Shown here: piece by piece, positions 14,685 to 22,571 of the stretch | Position numbering within the stretch: position 1 is the first letter of the stretch | How the letters are laid out: each line of letters opens with the position of its first letter | From: a virus | Virus record (IMG/VR): IMGVR_UViG_3300031578_000036 | Location: 1 to 59,113 of that record | DNA: 59,113 bases | Reading direction: 5' to 3' (one strand) | Notes under the pieces: generated by a model | Database searches by the model: none | Told to the model about the DNA's origin: nothing | The model's input: only the letters and a program-made list of their open reading frames with translations | Made by a program: the position numbers and the translations under genes

Positions 14685-15382
14685 GCCGCCCGCCTCCTCA
14701 GCCACGCATCGGCCAACTGCCAGTCGGCCTCCGTGTCCACGTCCAGCCCCTCCAGGGCGTCCACGACCACCGGCCGCGTCTTCGGCACCCAATACCGGCC
14801 CTGTGCCCTGAGCGTGCGGGCAGAGGCGATCTGACAGCCGCCCGTGCTCACGTAGCACTTCGGGGGTCGGGGCCAGCCGATCAAATACGGGTCGGCGGCA
14901 CCGCCCGGTGGCCTGAGCGGGGCCAGCCAGTTGGATGAATTGGCGTAGCGCAGCGCCTCCCGGTGGGCCCCGCGTACCGTGGCGACCGAGGCGCAGGGAT
15001 CGCGCTCCCAGAGCTCCATGCAGCGCCGGATCGTCTCAGCGGTGCGTAGCGGGCTGGTGGGCAGCAGCATCCCTACGGCGTGCTCATCGTCCTCGGGGGT
15101 GTCCAGCTTGTCCATGACCCAGAGCACCACGTCCACGGCGCTGACGCTCGACTCGGACAGGTGGGGCGGGCGGAACAGCACCTCGGCCACGTTGGTGCGC
15201 CACGACGTCTCGCCCACCTCCGTCTCATCGGTCGCCACAACGACGTGCCCGCTGAGGAGCAGCGCCTCGCGTACCGTGTGCAGGAACATGGGCAGGTCGT
15301 CCGGTCCCGTGGGCCTCGTGTTCTTGCCCGGACACCGCTCGCTCTCGCCCTTCACGGGGATGACCCACAGGTACTCAGCCAC
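14681..15382 (-). CDS. neuA: CMP-nonulosonate (acylneuraminate) cytidylyltransferase
   Basis: Expected to couple CTP to a nonulosonic acid, giving a CMP-sugar donor. A 233-residue protein: VIPVKGESERCPGKN at residues 7-21 is the variant of the IPARGGSKRIPGKN nucleotide-binding motif; SVSAVDVVLWVM and LLPTSPLRTAETI (about residues 77-115) match the family; a C-terminal DALEGLDVDTEADWQLA is the usual metal-binding/closure region. GTG start at 15382 overlaps the preceding stop. Nearest pathway partner on the genome is the NeuB-type gene at 23046-23948. Confidence 0.82.
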   Translation of the reverse strand: MAEYLWVIPVKGESERCPGKNTRPTGPDDLPMFLHTVREALLLSGHVVVATDETEVGETSWRTNVAEVLFRPPHLSESSVSAVDVVLWVMDKLDTPEDDEHAVGMLLPTSPLRTAETIRRCMELWERDPCASVATVRGAHREALRYANSSNWLAPLRPPGGAADPYLIGWPRPPKCYVSTGGCQIASARTLRAQGRYWVPKTRPVVVDALEGLDVDTEADWQLADAWLRRRAA

Positions 15383-15620
15383 CGTGGGCCGCGTCCTCGG
15401 CCTGCATATCAGCCCAGCGTGCCCTCAGTGGAGGACAAAGCAGTTCTCGCACGACGGCCGCCATCGGCTTGCCCTCGCGCTCCGAGACTTCGCGCAGCAT
15501 ACAAGCGCTCTCGGGGCTGAGGTTGACGCCGATGCGCTCTACGTTGCCACCAAGCGGCGACGGTAGGGGCCGCTTCCGTGGTCGTCCGGGCTTCTTTACT
15601 CCATGCGCCCCACTGTCCAT
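15375..15620 (-). CDS. Ribbon-helix-helix-like DNA-binding protein
   Basis: An 81-residue protein: a basic Pro-rich N-terminus (KKPGRPRKR, AT-hook-like) followed by VERIGVNLSPESACMLREV and a second helix (MAAVVRELL), the ribbon-helix-helix layout. A likely regulator, in ATGA-type overlap with the CMP-sugar synthetase gene; AAGGGGG precedes the ATG. Confidence 0.7.
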   Translation of the reverse strand: MDSGAHGVKKPGRPRKRPLPSPLGGNVERIGVNLSPESACMLREVSEREGKPMAAVVRELLCPPLRARWADMQAEDAAHGG

Positions 15621-15644
15621 AATATCCCCCTTGGTTGAAGTAAC

Positions 15645-16076
15645 TCAGGCTACGTCTTCCAGGGCCGACATATCGCCTATGATACCGGCCAGGTCGTGTT
15701 CCGCTGCCAGGATGCGCCGGGGTTCGGCGGCCTTCACCAGCGCGATTCCGTGGCCTCGCGCCATCTGCTTCTGCAATAGCCCGCGGACGTGGGCCGAATG
15801 CTGATCCAGCTCCAGGTCGGGCGTGAAGATCACCAGCAGCCGCTTCTCCGGTGCCGCCGTCACTACGCCACCCATCCGGTCAGGCCGCACGCTCAAGTCA
15901 CCAAGCCCCTGTAGCCATAGGCACTCGAAGATCCGGCATTCATCGGGGCGGGTGTCGTAGATGGCGCAGCCGTGCGGGCTCAGGTGCTCGCACGGCGTCC
16001 CGGCCCCCTTCTGAAGCGCCTCCACGGCAAGCCAGGTGCAGCACATGGAACAACTGCCACAACGACGTGCGGTCAT
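15645..16076 (-). CDS. YkgJ-like metal/iron-sulfur cluster protein
   Basis: A 143-residue protein. Cys residues at the start (CGSCSMCCTW) and later CEHL, C-AIYDTRPDECRIF are the pattern of the YkgJ/zinc- or iron-cluster family, whose biochemical role is poorly known. The remaining C-terminal half is helical. GGAGGGG precedes the ATG. Lies between the MuF gene and the RHH regulator. Confidence 0.78.
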   Translation of the reverse strand: MTARRCGSCSMCCTWLAVEALQKGAGTPCEHLSPHGCAIYDTRPDECRIFECLWLQGLGDLSVRPDRMGGVVTAAPEKRLLVIFTPDLELDQHSAHVRGLLQKQMARGHGIALVKAAEPRRILAAEHDLAGIIGDMSALEDVA

Positions 16077-16158
16077 CCGGGTCCCCTCCGGTTGCCCTAT
16101 TCGGTAAGCCTAACCTACAACGCCGCCCGGCAATTATCCAGTAGCGGGCTCCCGGGCA

Positions 16159-18489
16159 TCACGGCTTGACGCGCCGCGCAGCCTCCGGGTTCGGCACCAT
16201 GATCTCCTGGTGGTGGTACCCCAGCCGCGAATAGTCCAACATCACGCTATCGTACCCGGCGCGGTGCAGGGCGGCGGTAACATCACGCGCGGTTGCTGTT
16301 GGCGTCAGATCAAGTGCACCCCTCACGAGGGCCTCTTTGTCCATGCCCCACTTGTCCGCCGCCAGGCGGAGTGGATTCTTCAGGGTTACATCGAAGGCGA
16401 GCGTCTTCTGACCCTTTCCGGCGATGTTCGGGTCGGTTGATAGATATGCTCCGCGTCCCAAGTAACCGGGATCCGTTCCCGTCCCAAAACGTGCGGGGTC
16501 GAAGACATCAAACTCCTCCCCGGCCGTGGCATGAAAGGCCCGGAACGTCGCGGGCTCATCGGGAAGCGATGCCAAAGCTTCTCGGAGTCCAGCCGGGGCG
16601 GTTGTGCCTCGGGCCGCCGCCCCCCGTCGTGCGTTCTCGCGGGCTGCCCGTTCTTCCTCGATCTGGCGGATCCGCGCGTCCGTGCGCTGGCCTGCCGCGC
16701 TCCGCGTCTTGCGCGTGTCCACGATGCGTGTGTCACAACGGCAGTTGTGGGTAGCGTAACCGTCTGCGATGTAGTAACTTGAAGTGGTTTCGAGGTTATA
16801 CACCCAACCGGAGAAGTGGCGATGGCTTTGAAGAAGGACTTGCCCGAAACGGTAATCGCGCAACTCTACCGCGACATGGAGTGGTCCGAGTTGCAGGTCG
16901 CCAAGCACCTCCACGTCGACCGGAGGACCATCCGCAAGCGCCTGCTCGCCCTCGGCATTCAACCCCGGGGGCGTAGTGAGGCTGAGTTGCTGAAGTGGAG
17001 CCACCGGACCCCCACCCAGCGCCACTTCCAGGTGTCCGCCGCCCACGATGCTGTCCGAGGCCAACCCCAGGGATTCTTGCATAAGTGCAGCATCGCCCTC
17101 GGGAAGCAGCGCACCCTCCCGAACGTTTCGCCCCTGGAACTCGACGCTATGCGCATGCTCCAGGCCCACGGGCTCGATCCCGTCCAGCAACTCGCGATAG
17201 GTCCCTACAATTGCGACCTGGCCCTCGATCCCGTCGCCGTGGAAATCTGGGGCGGCAACTTTCACTTTTTCGGCAGACACTTCGCCCGCGTGGAGGAACG
17301 CTTCCGCTATATCCTCAATGCGGGCTGGTGCATCTACGTCCTGCCCATCACCGTCCCCGACCCCCTGACTGAAACCAGGGTGCGCGATCTCGTCACCTAC
17401 ATTCACGCTGCCCGCCGGCACCCACCCGTGCCGCGTGAGTACCGGGTGGTTTGGCGTGCAGGAGAGTGGGAGCGCGTCGGCACAGCGGAGGATGATGAGA
17501 TCGCCGTGAAACCACCGTTTCGTGGCGCCCACGATCCGACCACGGGGCGCTACTACCGCCTCGCCGGGTAGACACGACGGATGAATCGGCGGGTCGCCCT
17601 CGGGGAACGATTGCCCTACCGGCACGGTCGTTTTGTGGAGCCGCATACAGATATCGCATGTCCGTTCCGAAGGCGACGCCAGCCACATGATCTCGTGGTA
17701 TTCGGGGTTGAGCGCACCCTCGCGCATGGCCTGGGTCCAGAACGCCGAACGGCCGGCTGTCACGGCTCGGGTCGCCTCGGTCCTGGCTATGGTCAGGGCG
17801 CGCTGCGTGATGGCCCGCTGTTGGTAGGCGTCGGCCAGCCGGTTGGCGTTCGCCAGCGTCACCTGGGCATTGCGCCGCACCACGTCCCGGCTCATGGCCC
17901 ACCGCTCGTGCAGGTAGTCCACGCCCAGGTCCCGGTCGGCCGCCTCAATGACGCCTTGCCGAAACGACGTGACGGCCCGGGCCTGCATCTGCGTCAGCCC
18001 GATGCTGGACCGGATGGCCCGAGCTGCTGCCTGGGTACCGAGTCCGTTCTCGTAGGCCAGTCGAGTGGCGAGTCGCACCGCTGCCCGTGTTTCGTCCGTC
18101 ACCTCGCGGATCAGCGTCGGGAGGTGGCTGTTCAGGTAGTTGACCACGAGCGGGTCGATGACCTGCCAGCCCATGCTGACCGTGCCAGGCATCCGGGTCA
18201 GGGCGAGGCGGCCGCCCTCCTCCATGGCCGAGCGCAGCCCGGGGCCCATCTCCTGGCCCAACGCGGCGGCCAGCGTCTGCCAGTCCACCGCGCCCTCGAC
18301 CAGCGCCCAGTTACCCGCCTCGAAGGCGGCGGCGATCCGCGCCATGCTCGTGGACTTCATGGCCTGCAACAGCGCCTGCTCAATGCCCGGATACAGCTTT
18401 ATGCCCATGCGCTCGTAGGCGGCGAGCGTTTCGCGCCAGAGCGCGTCCATGCGTGGCGGCGTCTTCCGTGCCTTCACGAGCCAAGTCAC
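16159..18489 (-). CDS. MuF-like head protein with intein and C-terminal ADP-ribosyltransferase-like domain
   Basis: A 776-residue precursor. Residues 1-305 are the MuF/phage head morphogenesis region (long helices, then CDICMRLH and PPIHPS). Residues 306-582 are an intein. The C-extein resumes with CRCDTRIVD, so the conserved HPxCRC head motif is exactly the insertion site; splicing would restore it. After a charged helix (590-640), residues 645-770 resemble an ADP-ribosyltransferase of the ART-PolyVal type: F-R-AFHAT (H653), VFDPARFGTG, GRGAYLSTDP. Such MuF fusions can be injected with the DNA. GTG start overlaps the portal stop (GTGA). Spliced product would be 499 residues. Confidence 0.9.
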   Translation of the reverse strand: MTWLVKARKTPPRMDALWRETLAAYERMGIKLYPGIEQALLQAMKSTSMARIAAAFEAGNWALVEGAVDWQTLAAALGQEMGPGLRSAMEEGGRLALTRMPGTVSMGWQVIDPLVVNYLNSHLPTLIREVTDETRAAVRLATRLAYENGLGTQAAARAIRSSIGLTQMQARAVTSFRQGVIEAADRDLGVDYLHERWAMSRDVVRRNAQVTLANANRLADAYQQRAITQRALTIARTEATRAVTAGRSAFWTQAMREGALNPEYHEIMWLASPSERTCDICMRLHKTTVPVGQSFPEGDPPIHPSCLPGEAVVAPRGRIVGATKRWFHGDLIILRCADALPLSCTPNHPVLTRHGWVPAGSVNVGDEIAHPGFSQGVGDGDGQDVDAPARIEDIAEAFLHAGEVSAEKVKVAAPDFHGDGIEGQVAIVGTYRELLDGIEPVGLEHAHSVEFQGRNVREGALLPEGDAALMQESLGLASDSIVGGGHLEVALGGGPVAPLQQLSLTTPPGLNAEGEQALADGPPVDVEVLGDLQLGPLHVAVELRDYRFGQVLLQSHRHFSGWVYNLETTSSYYIADGYATHNCRCDTRIVDTRKTRSAAGQRTDARIRQIEEERAARENARRGAAARGTTAPAGLREALASLPDEPATFRAFHATAGEEFDVFDPARFGTGTDPGYLGRGAYLSTDPNIAGKGQKTLAFDVTLKNPLRLAADKWGMDKEALVRGALDLTPTATARDVTAALHRAGYDSVMLDYSRLGYHHQEIMVPNPEAARRVKP
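16744..17574 (-). mobile_element. Intein in MuF protein (277 residues) hosting an antisense endonuclease gene
   Basis: It starts with Cys (block A, CLPGEAVVAPRG), has block B TPNHPVLTRHGWVPAGSV and GDEI, then a long non-conserved middle of about 190 residues, then block F (WVYNLETTSSYYIADGYA) and ends THN, followed by Cys (+1). All catalytic positions for splicing are present. The middle has no LAGLIDADG or HNH motif on this strand; its opposite strand carries the endonuclease gene 16822-17571 (plus). The ends of the two coding regions nearly coincide. Confidence 0.93.
16822..17571 (+). CDS. HTH + Vsr/EDxHD-type homing endonuclease encoded antisense to the intein
   Basis: The only plus-strand gene I support. 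A 249-residue protein: residues 4-50 contain a helix-turn-helix (SELQVAKHLHVDRRTIRKR); residues 100-177 match the EDxHD/Vsr-like homing nuclease fold (LELDAM with E106, YNCDLAL with D132, VAVEIWGGNFHFFGRH with E141, H148, H153, then ERFRYILNAGWCIYVLPIT). C-terminal YRVVWRAGEWERVG is usual for the family. GGAGAAG lies 6-12 bases before the ATG at 16822; a GTG at 16816 is an alternative. Residues 186-249 are complementary to intein blocks A-B. Its TAG lies three bases inside the intein boundary. Presumably cuts intein-less MuF alleles. Confidence 0.85.
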   Translation: MALKKDLPETVIAQLYRDMEWSELQVAKHLHVDRRTIRKRLLALGIQPRGRSEAELLKWSHRTPTQRHFQVSAAHDAVRGQPQGFLHKCSIALGKQRTLPNVSPLELDAMRMLQAHGLDPVQQLAIGPYNCDLALDPVAVEIWGGNFHFFGRHFARVEERFRYILNAGWCIYVLPITVPDPLTETRVRDLVTYIHAARRHPPVPREYRVVWRAGEWERVGTAEDDEIAVKPPFRGAHDPTTGRYYRLAG

Positions 18490-19859
18490 GCGGGCGCTTC
18501 CTCACCCGGCACGTCGGGCTCACCCGGCACGACCACGGGCGCCGGGGCCTCTGGCATGGGCGGCGGCGGCCGGAGCGCACGCTCGCCCTCCGGTACCGCA
18601 GGCAGCCGTGCGGCTTCGCGCAGGTGGTCCTCCAGCACGTCGTCAGGGAACAGCGGGGCACCGGCCCGGGACAGCCGCTCGATGAACGTACCGAGCACGT
18701 CCAGGTCCACCCGCTCCACGCCACCGTGGGCCAGGGTCGGGCATTCCTCTGTGCCCCACCCGTTCAGGGCCATGAGCCGTGGGATGGCGTGGCGGTTGAA
18801 TGTTTCGGCCACCTCGTCCAGCACGCTGTTCATGGCGATGGTGAACAACTCGCTCTTGTCGGTGCTCAGCGCGCGGTTGCCCGAATCGGTACCTAGCAGA
18901 ATGAAATCGGCCAGCAGCGTGGCGGCGATGCGCTGGTCATACCGCTTGACCACCGGGTCGGTGTCCACCCGCTGTTCCCCGGTGGCGGACTTCAACTCGA
19001 AGTCATAGAGCTTGTTGCCGAGCGCGTCGTAGGCCAGCGGCATGACGAGGCCCTTCATCTCATCGTTGCGTATGCGCGTTGCGGTTAGCAGGAACGTCTC
19101 ATAACGCGCCCTGTCATCCGACGATGCGCTCGATGCCGTGATCTGCGGCGGAACCCACATCACCGGCAGCCCCGGCCCCCGCTCGATGCTGATGGCCTCA
19201 ATGTCCTGGATGCGCTTCTTCATGTACCAGGACGTGAACGCCCGCTCCAGCAGGCTGCGCCCCTCGGGATTGCCCTTGGCCGCCGTCGTGCGGAATAGCA
19301 GACTCTTCTCAATCGGGATCGTGTAGACCAGCCCCCGGTTCGGGTCGCGCTGGACCATGGCCGTGACGCCGTTCGAGTCGTCAAACACGAAGTGGTCGCG
19401 TGTCTCCTGGGAGCGGCCCGTGATCTTGCGCCAGCCAATCCGGCCGTCCGTGTACTTGCTCGAGGAGCCGGGCGAGTCCTTGACCGGACCCGCGCGCTTC
19501 TTGTAGACGAGTTCGGACCACTCCCAGCCGTAGACGAGGAAGGTCAGGATCTCACCGAGCATGTCCGTCCACGAATGGCTCATGTCCTCCATGCAGCCCT
19601 CCACGAACTCGACCTGCTCCGCGGCCTGGGGGCCGTCACCTCCCGCCTCCACGCGCCACGGCACCTGACGGGCGAGCATCTCGATGGCGAACAGGCCAGC
19701 GCCCACCACGGGGTCATAGCGGCTCATCTCCGTCCAGACCTTCACAGCCAGGGTGCCCTTGAGCTGCCTCATTGGCTGGTCGCTAGGCAGGCCGCCGGAC
19801 ACCTGTAGTCCGCTGACGCCAGCCTCACCCATCAGGTCAACCTTCGTGTCTTCTGCCAT
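18486..19859 (-). CDS. Portal protein (DUF935/Mu gp29-like)
   Basis: A 457-residue protein forming the DNA entry channel. MRQLKGTLAVKVWTEMSRYDPVVG, FAIEMLARQVPWRVE, YGWEWSELVYK, and the helical FTSWYMKKRIQDIEA with LPVMWVPPQ are characteristic of Mu-like DUF935 portals. A Pro-rich tail ends the protein. It lies directly between the large terminase and the MuF gene (GTGA overlap), the classical order. Confidence 0.9.
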   Translation of the reverse strand: MAEDTKVDLMGEAGVSGLQVSGGLPSDQPMRQLKGTLAVKVWTEMSRYDPVVGAGLFAIEMLARQVPWRVEAGGDGPQAAEQVEFVEGCMEDMSHSWTDMLGEILTFLVYGWEWSELVYKKRAGPVKDSPGSSSKYTDGRIGWRKITGRSQETRDHFVFDDSNGVTAMVQRDPNRGLVYTIPIEKSLLFRTTAAKGNPEGRSLLERAFTSWYMKKRIQDIEAISIERGPGLPVMWVPPQITASSASSDDRARYETFLLTATRIRNDEMKGLVMPLAYDALGNKLYDFELKSATGEQRVDTDPVVKRYDQRIAATLLADFILLGTDSGNRALSTDKSELFTIAMNSVLDEVAETFNRHAIPRLMALNGWGTEECPTLAHGGVERVDLDVLGTFIERLSRAGAPLFPDDVLEDHLREAARLPAVPEGERALRPPPPMPEAPAPVVVPGEPDVPGEEAPA

Positions 19860-19908
19860 CGGCCCCTAGCTCCCCTAGTCCTCGGTCTGGGTCAACGTCC
19901 CCGGTTCG

Positions 19909-21318
19909 CTACAGTCTCCATGCTGGTACCTGCACGAGCCCATCTAGTCTTAGGCCCACCACGGGCGCCTCGGCCTCATGCGCCAGCATCAGTTCCCACA
20001 GCGCCCAGGCCCGGGCATCGGCTCGGTCGGGGCTGGGCATCCGCTCGCCTTCGATCCACGTACACATCTGGTCTTCCAGGTCACCGAACGTCCCGACGTG
20101 GTGGACCCTGCCCTGCTCGTCCAAGGCGGCCACAGGCTCGAATCGCTTGTGCTTGCCCTGACTTGCGTGGACCTTCTGCACGTTCACGGTCGGGTCAATG
20201 GTGCGGATCGTGTGCGCTACCATGTCACCGCCCTGGTTCGCCTCGGCCACCACGGCGTCCGCCTTGAATCGGTGGTACAGGCGCACGGCCGTCTCGCCCC
20301 ATTCCTGGGGGGAGTAGCGCCCGCTCGCGTCCTCGAGCACATAGCCATGCTGCTTGAGCGATACCGGGCCGTCCACGCCAGCCACCACGATGCCCGTCTC
20401 GTCGGACTTCGACGTGGCCGTAATGGCGGGGTCCACACCGACCACGATGCGCGCCAGGTGCGGCTCCTGGAGCACGCGGTTGTCGTCAATCGTCTTCCGG
20501 TGCCATAGCGCCCGGGGATCGTCGCTCAGGATCTTGGCATAGATTTCCTGCTGGCCGAGCGTGGTGCCCTCGAGCGGGGCGATGACCGTATCGTAGAACA
20601 GCGGGCTCAGGTTGTAGCGGTTGACGTAGCTGGACGACGTGACCATGCGCCACGCCGGATCGGTACTGCACCGGGCCAGCACGTCCTTGACCAGCTTCAT
20701 GGGCTTGGGCGTGGTTGTGACGCACACCTTCGGCGCGTCCAGTTTGGCCTCGCGCATCCCGAACATCAGGTTGTCCCACGTCTCTTGCGGGTAGCGCCAG
20801 GCGGCCAACTCATCGCACCATGCCCTGTCCCCGCCGAACCCGCGCGTCTGCTCAGGGTTGGCGCCGGAGAACACGGTAGCCGTTGCACCCGTGGGCCAGG
20901 TCAGGCGGCGCTTGCTCGGCACGTACTCGGGGCGCTCCCATGGTGGGGCCACGGTCATAATGCCGCTCAGGCCCTCTACCATGACGTCGCGCACATCGCC
21001 GGGTGTCTTGCCTATGATCGCCATGTGCCTGCGCTCGTCCCCGGCCATTGCCTCAGTGTGCATCCATTCGGCGCCCGTCCTCGTTTTGCCTGCGCCTCGC
21101 CCTGCCAGTAGCAGCCACATGAACCATACGCCTTCGGGTGGGAATTGGTCGGGCCTGCCCCAGAAGTCCCAATTCCATTCCAGCCCGATCCAGTCTTCAT
21201 CGCTGAGGCTTTTGAGCCAGGCGGTTCTCTGTGATTCGGGCAGCGATGCCAGCCAAACGGCCCACGACAGCCCGTCGGGCCTCGGCTGCAACCTCTGCAA
21301 TTTCGATGGCATCTCCAT
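19909..21318 (-). CDS. terL: Terminase large subunit
   Basis: A 469-residue packaging ATPase/nuclease. Walker A LAGRGAGKTRTGAEW at residues 71-85; Walker B RAWCDE at 165-170; coupling segment TTTPKPM at 201-207; nuclease domain starting VVGVDPAI (D296), with later acidic residues VVAEANQGGDM and SPDRADA. The called start overlaps the small subunit gene by 122 bases and has only a weak GGGGGCGG site; a start a few codons later (21312) or a non-ATG start further down is possible. Confidence 0.93.
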   Translation of the reverse strand: MEMPSKLQRLQPRPDGLSWAVWLASLPESQRTAWLKSLSDEDWIGLEWNWDFWGRPDQFPPEGVWFMWLLLAGRGAGKTRTGAEWMHTEAMAGDERRHMAIIGKTPGDVRDVMVEGLSGIMTVAPPWERPEYVPSKRRLTWPTGATATVFSGANPEQTRGFGGDRAWCDELAAWRYPQETWDNLMFGMREAKLDAPKVCVTTTPKPMKLVKDVLARCSTDPAWRMVTSSSYVNRYNLSPLFYDTVIAPLEGTTLGQQEIYAKILSDDPRALWHRKTIDDNRVLQEPHLARIVVGVDPAITATSKSDETGIVVAGVDGPVSLKQHGYVLEDASGRYSPQEWGETAVRLYHRFKADAVVAEANQGGDMVAHTIRTIDPTVNVQKVHASQGKHKRFEPVAALDEQGRVHHVGTFGDLEDQMCTWIEGERMPSPDRADARAWALWELMLAHEAEAPVVGLRLDGLVQVPAWRL

Positions 21319-21694
21319 CCGCCCCCGTGTGCTCTACTCGCTGCGTCTCGCGGTATCCGGCCTGCGTCTTCAGGTAAAAGCAGATCGCACCGATGTTGCC
21401 CTTCCGGGCCTGTGCCAGTAGTGAGTTCCCGACATCCCGCACCGCACTCGCCCTGCCTTCTTTATAGGCACGCGCAATCTGCTCGTCCCGTTTCTTGGCT
21501 GCCTCAAACGTGTCGTGGCTGATCCCGAAGTAGTCCGCCATCTGCTCCATGTTGAGCACCCCGGCAAGCACCCCGATCTCCTTCACTTGCTTCTCCGTGG
21601 GCGTCCACGGCTTCGGGCCCGGCTTGCTGCCGTTCTTGGGCTTGCTGTCCGCCTTCCCGTTCTTGCTCGGCTTCTTGCCGTTGGTTCCGCTCAT
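21197..21694 (-). CDS. terS: Terminase small subunit-like protein
   Basis: A 165-residue protein: a Lys/Pro/Gly-rich N-terminus of 35 residues followed by a helix-turn-helix (QMADYFGISHDTFEAAKKR) and Ala-rich helices (SLLAQARKGNIGAICFYLK), the pattern of DNA-recognising small terminases. It overlaps terL. ATGA overlap with the 81-residue gene upstream. Confidence 0.8.
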   Translation of the reverse strand: MSGTNGKKPSKNGKADSKPKNGSKPGPKPWTPTEKQVKEIGVLAGVLNMEQMADYFGISHDTFEAAKKRDEQIARAYKEGRASAVRDVGNSLLAQARKGNIGAICFYLKTQAGYRETQRVEHTGADGDAIEIAEVAAEARRAVVGRLAGIAARITENRLAQKPQR

Positions 21695-21936
21695 GGTGCC
21701 AGCTTCAGGTCGCGCAGGGTGAGCATAACGGTGGCCCCGTTCAGGCGGACCTGGAACAGCGGTAGGTCGGGGTTGACCCGCCCGGCCAGGAGCGAGCGCA
21801 CGGTATCCACGCCGACCGATAGCCCCCTGATGGGCAGCGGCATACCATCGGGCGTCAGGCGGTAGGTCAGCGAGACGCCGACGTGTCCCGTGCTGCTCGC
21901 CGTCAGGTCCGTCGTACCGTTGCCGTCGCTTGCCAT
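21691..21936 (-). CDS. Hypothetical 81-residue beta-rich protein
   Basis: Short protein with predicted strands (HVGVSLTYRL, ATVMLTLRDL), no known family. The start lies within the end of the methyltransferase gene and its stop overlaps the small-terminase ATG, so it is part of the same run and probably translated. Function unknown. Confidence 0.65.
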   Translation of the reverse strand: MASDGNGTTDLTASSTGHVGVSLTYRLTPDGMPLPIRGLSVGVDTVRSLLAGRVNPDLPLFQVRLNGATVMLTLRDLKLAP

Positions 21937-22571
21937 GCCTTCGCTCCCGCTGTGCTCAGGTATCCGTCCGGTGGCCCCATCGTCAGTTCTCCGCCCAACG
22001 TCAGCAGCATCTCGCCCAACTCGCCCACGGTAGGCTCATGCAGGTGCCAGGGGTTTAGCGGCTTGTGCTTCCCGTGGCGTACCGGGCACATGACTACCAG
22101 CGCGCCACCGGGCTCCAGTGCGTCGTAGGCCCGCTGTAGCCATACGGGCTGCTGATGCCCGGCTAGGTGCTCCAGCGTCTCAATGCAGACTACCGCAGCC
22201 AGCGGCTCGAATCCCTGTAGCCATGCGCCTGCCTGGCAAATGGACAACCCGTAGAACGCCACGTTGTCCAGCCGGTACCGTCCCCTCGCCACGTCCAGGG
22301 CCTCCTGGTTCCGGTCTACGCCCACGATTGCCCTGTCCCTGAACGCCTTGGCCAACATCGCCGTGCCGTACCCGGTTCCACATGCGCAGTCGAGGATTGC
22401 CCCATCCGGTAAGTGCGCGGCACGAAGCAGCCGGACGGCCTCACGGTAGCGGCGTGCATGGCGGGCGGTGCTTTCCTTGCTGCTCGAGTGCTTCGGGTCG
22501 TGGTACTCAGCAGGGCGTGGTGCGACCGGCTTCCGTTCGCGCATCGGGATGATGATGGAACGGCTACTCAT
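21903..22571 (-). CDS. Class I SAM-dependent methyltransferase
   Basis: A 222-residue enzyme. Motif I ILDCACGTGYG (about residues 60-70) binds S-adenosylmethionine; motif II VGVDRNQEALDVAR and motif IV-like VVCIETLEHL follow; a C-terminal SAM-fold strand-helix pattern is present. Methyltransf_11/25 type; substrate unknown. It lies at the end of the sugar block (NeuB, pyruvyl transferase), so a sugar or lipid acceptor is a reasonable guess, a nucleic acid acceptor is not excluded. Confidence 0.85.
   Translation of the reverse strand: MSSRSIIIPMRERKPVAPRPAEYHDPKHSSSKESTARHARRYREAVRLLRAAHLPDGAILDCACGTGYGTAMLAKAFRDRAIVGVDRNQEALDVARGRYRLDNVAFYGLSICQAGAWLQGFEPLAAVVCIETLEHLAGHQQPVWLQRAYDALEPGGALVVMCPVRHGKHKPLNPWHLHEPTVGELGEMLLTLGGELTMGPPDGYLSTAGAKAWQATATVRRT

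Noticed and set aside
17581-19008. 475-codon plus-strand frame opposite portal and MuF
   Set aside because: Antisense shadow of high-GC genes: no ribosome site, Arg/Gly/His-rich, no domain. It starts outside the intein, unlike the endonuclease gene.
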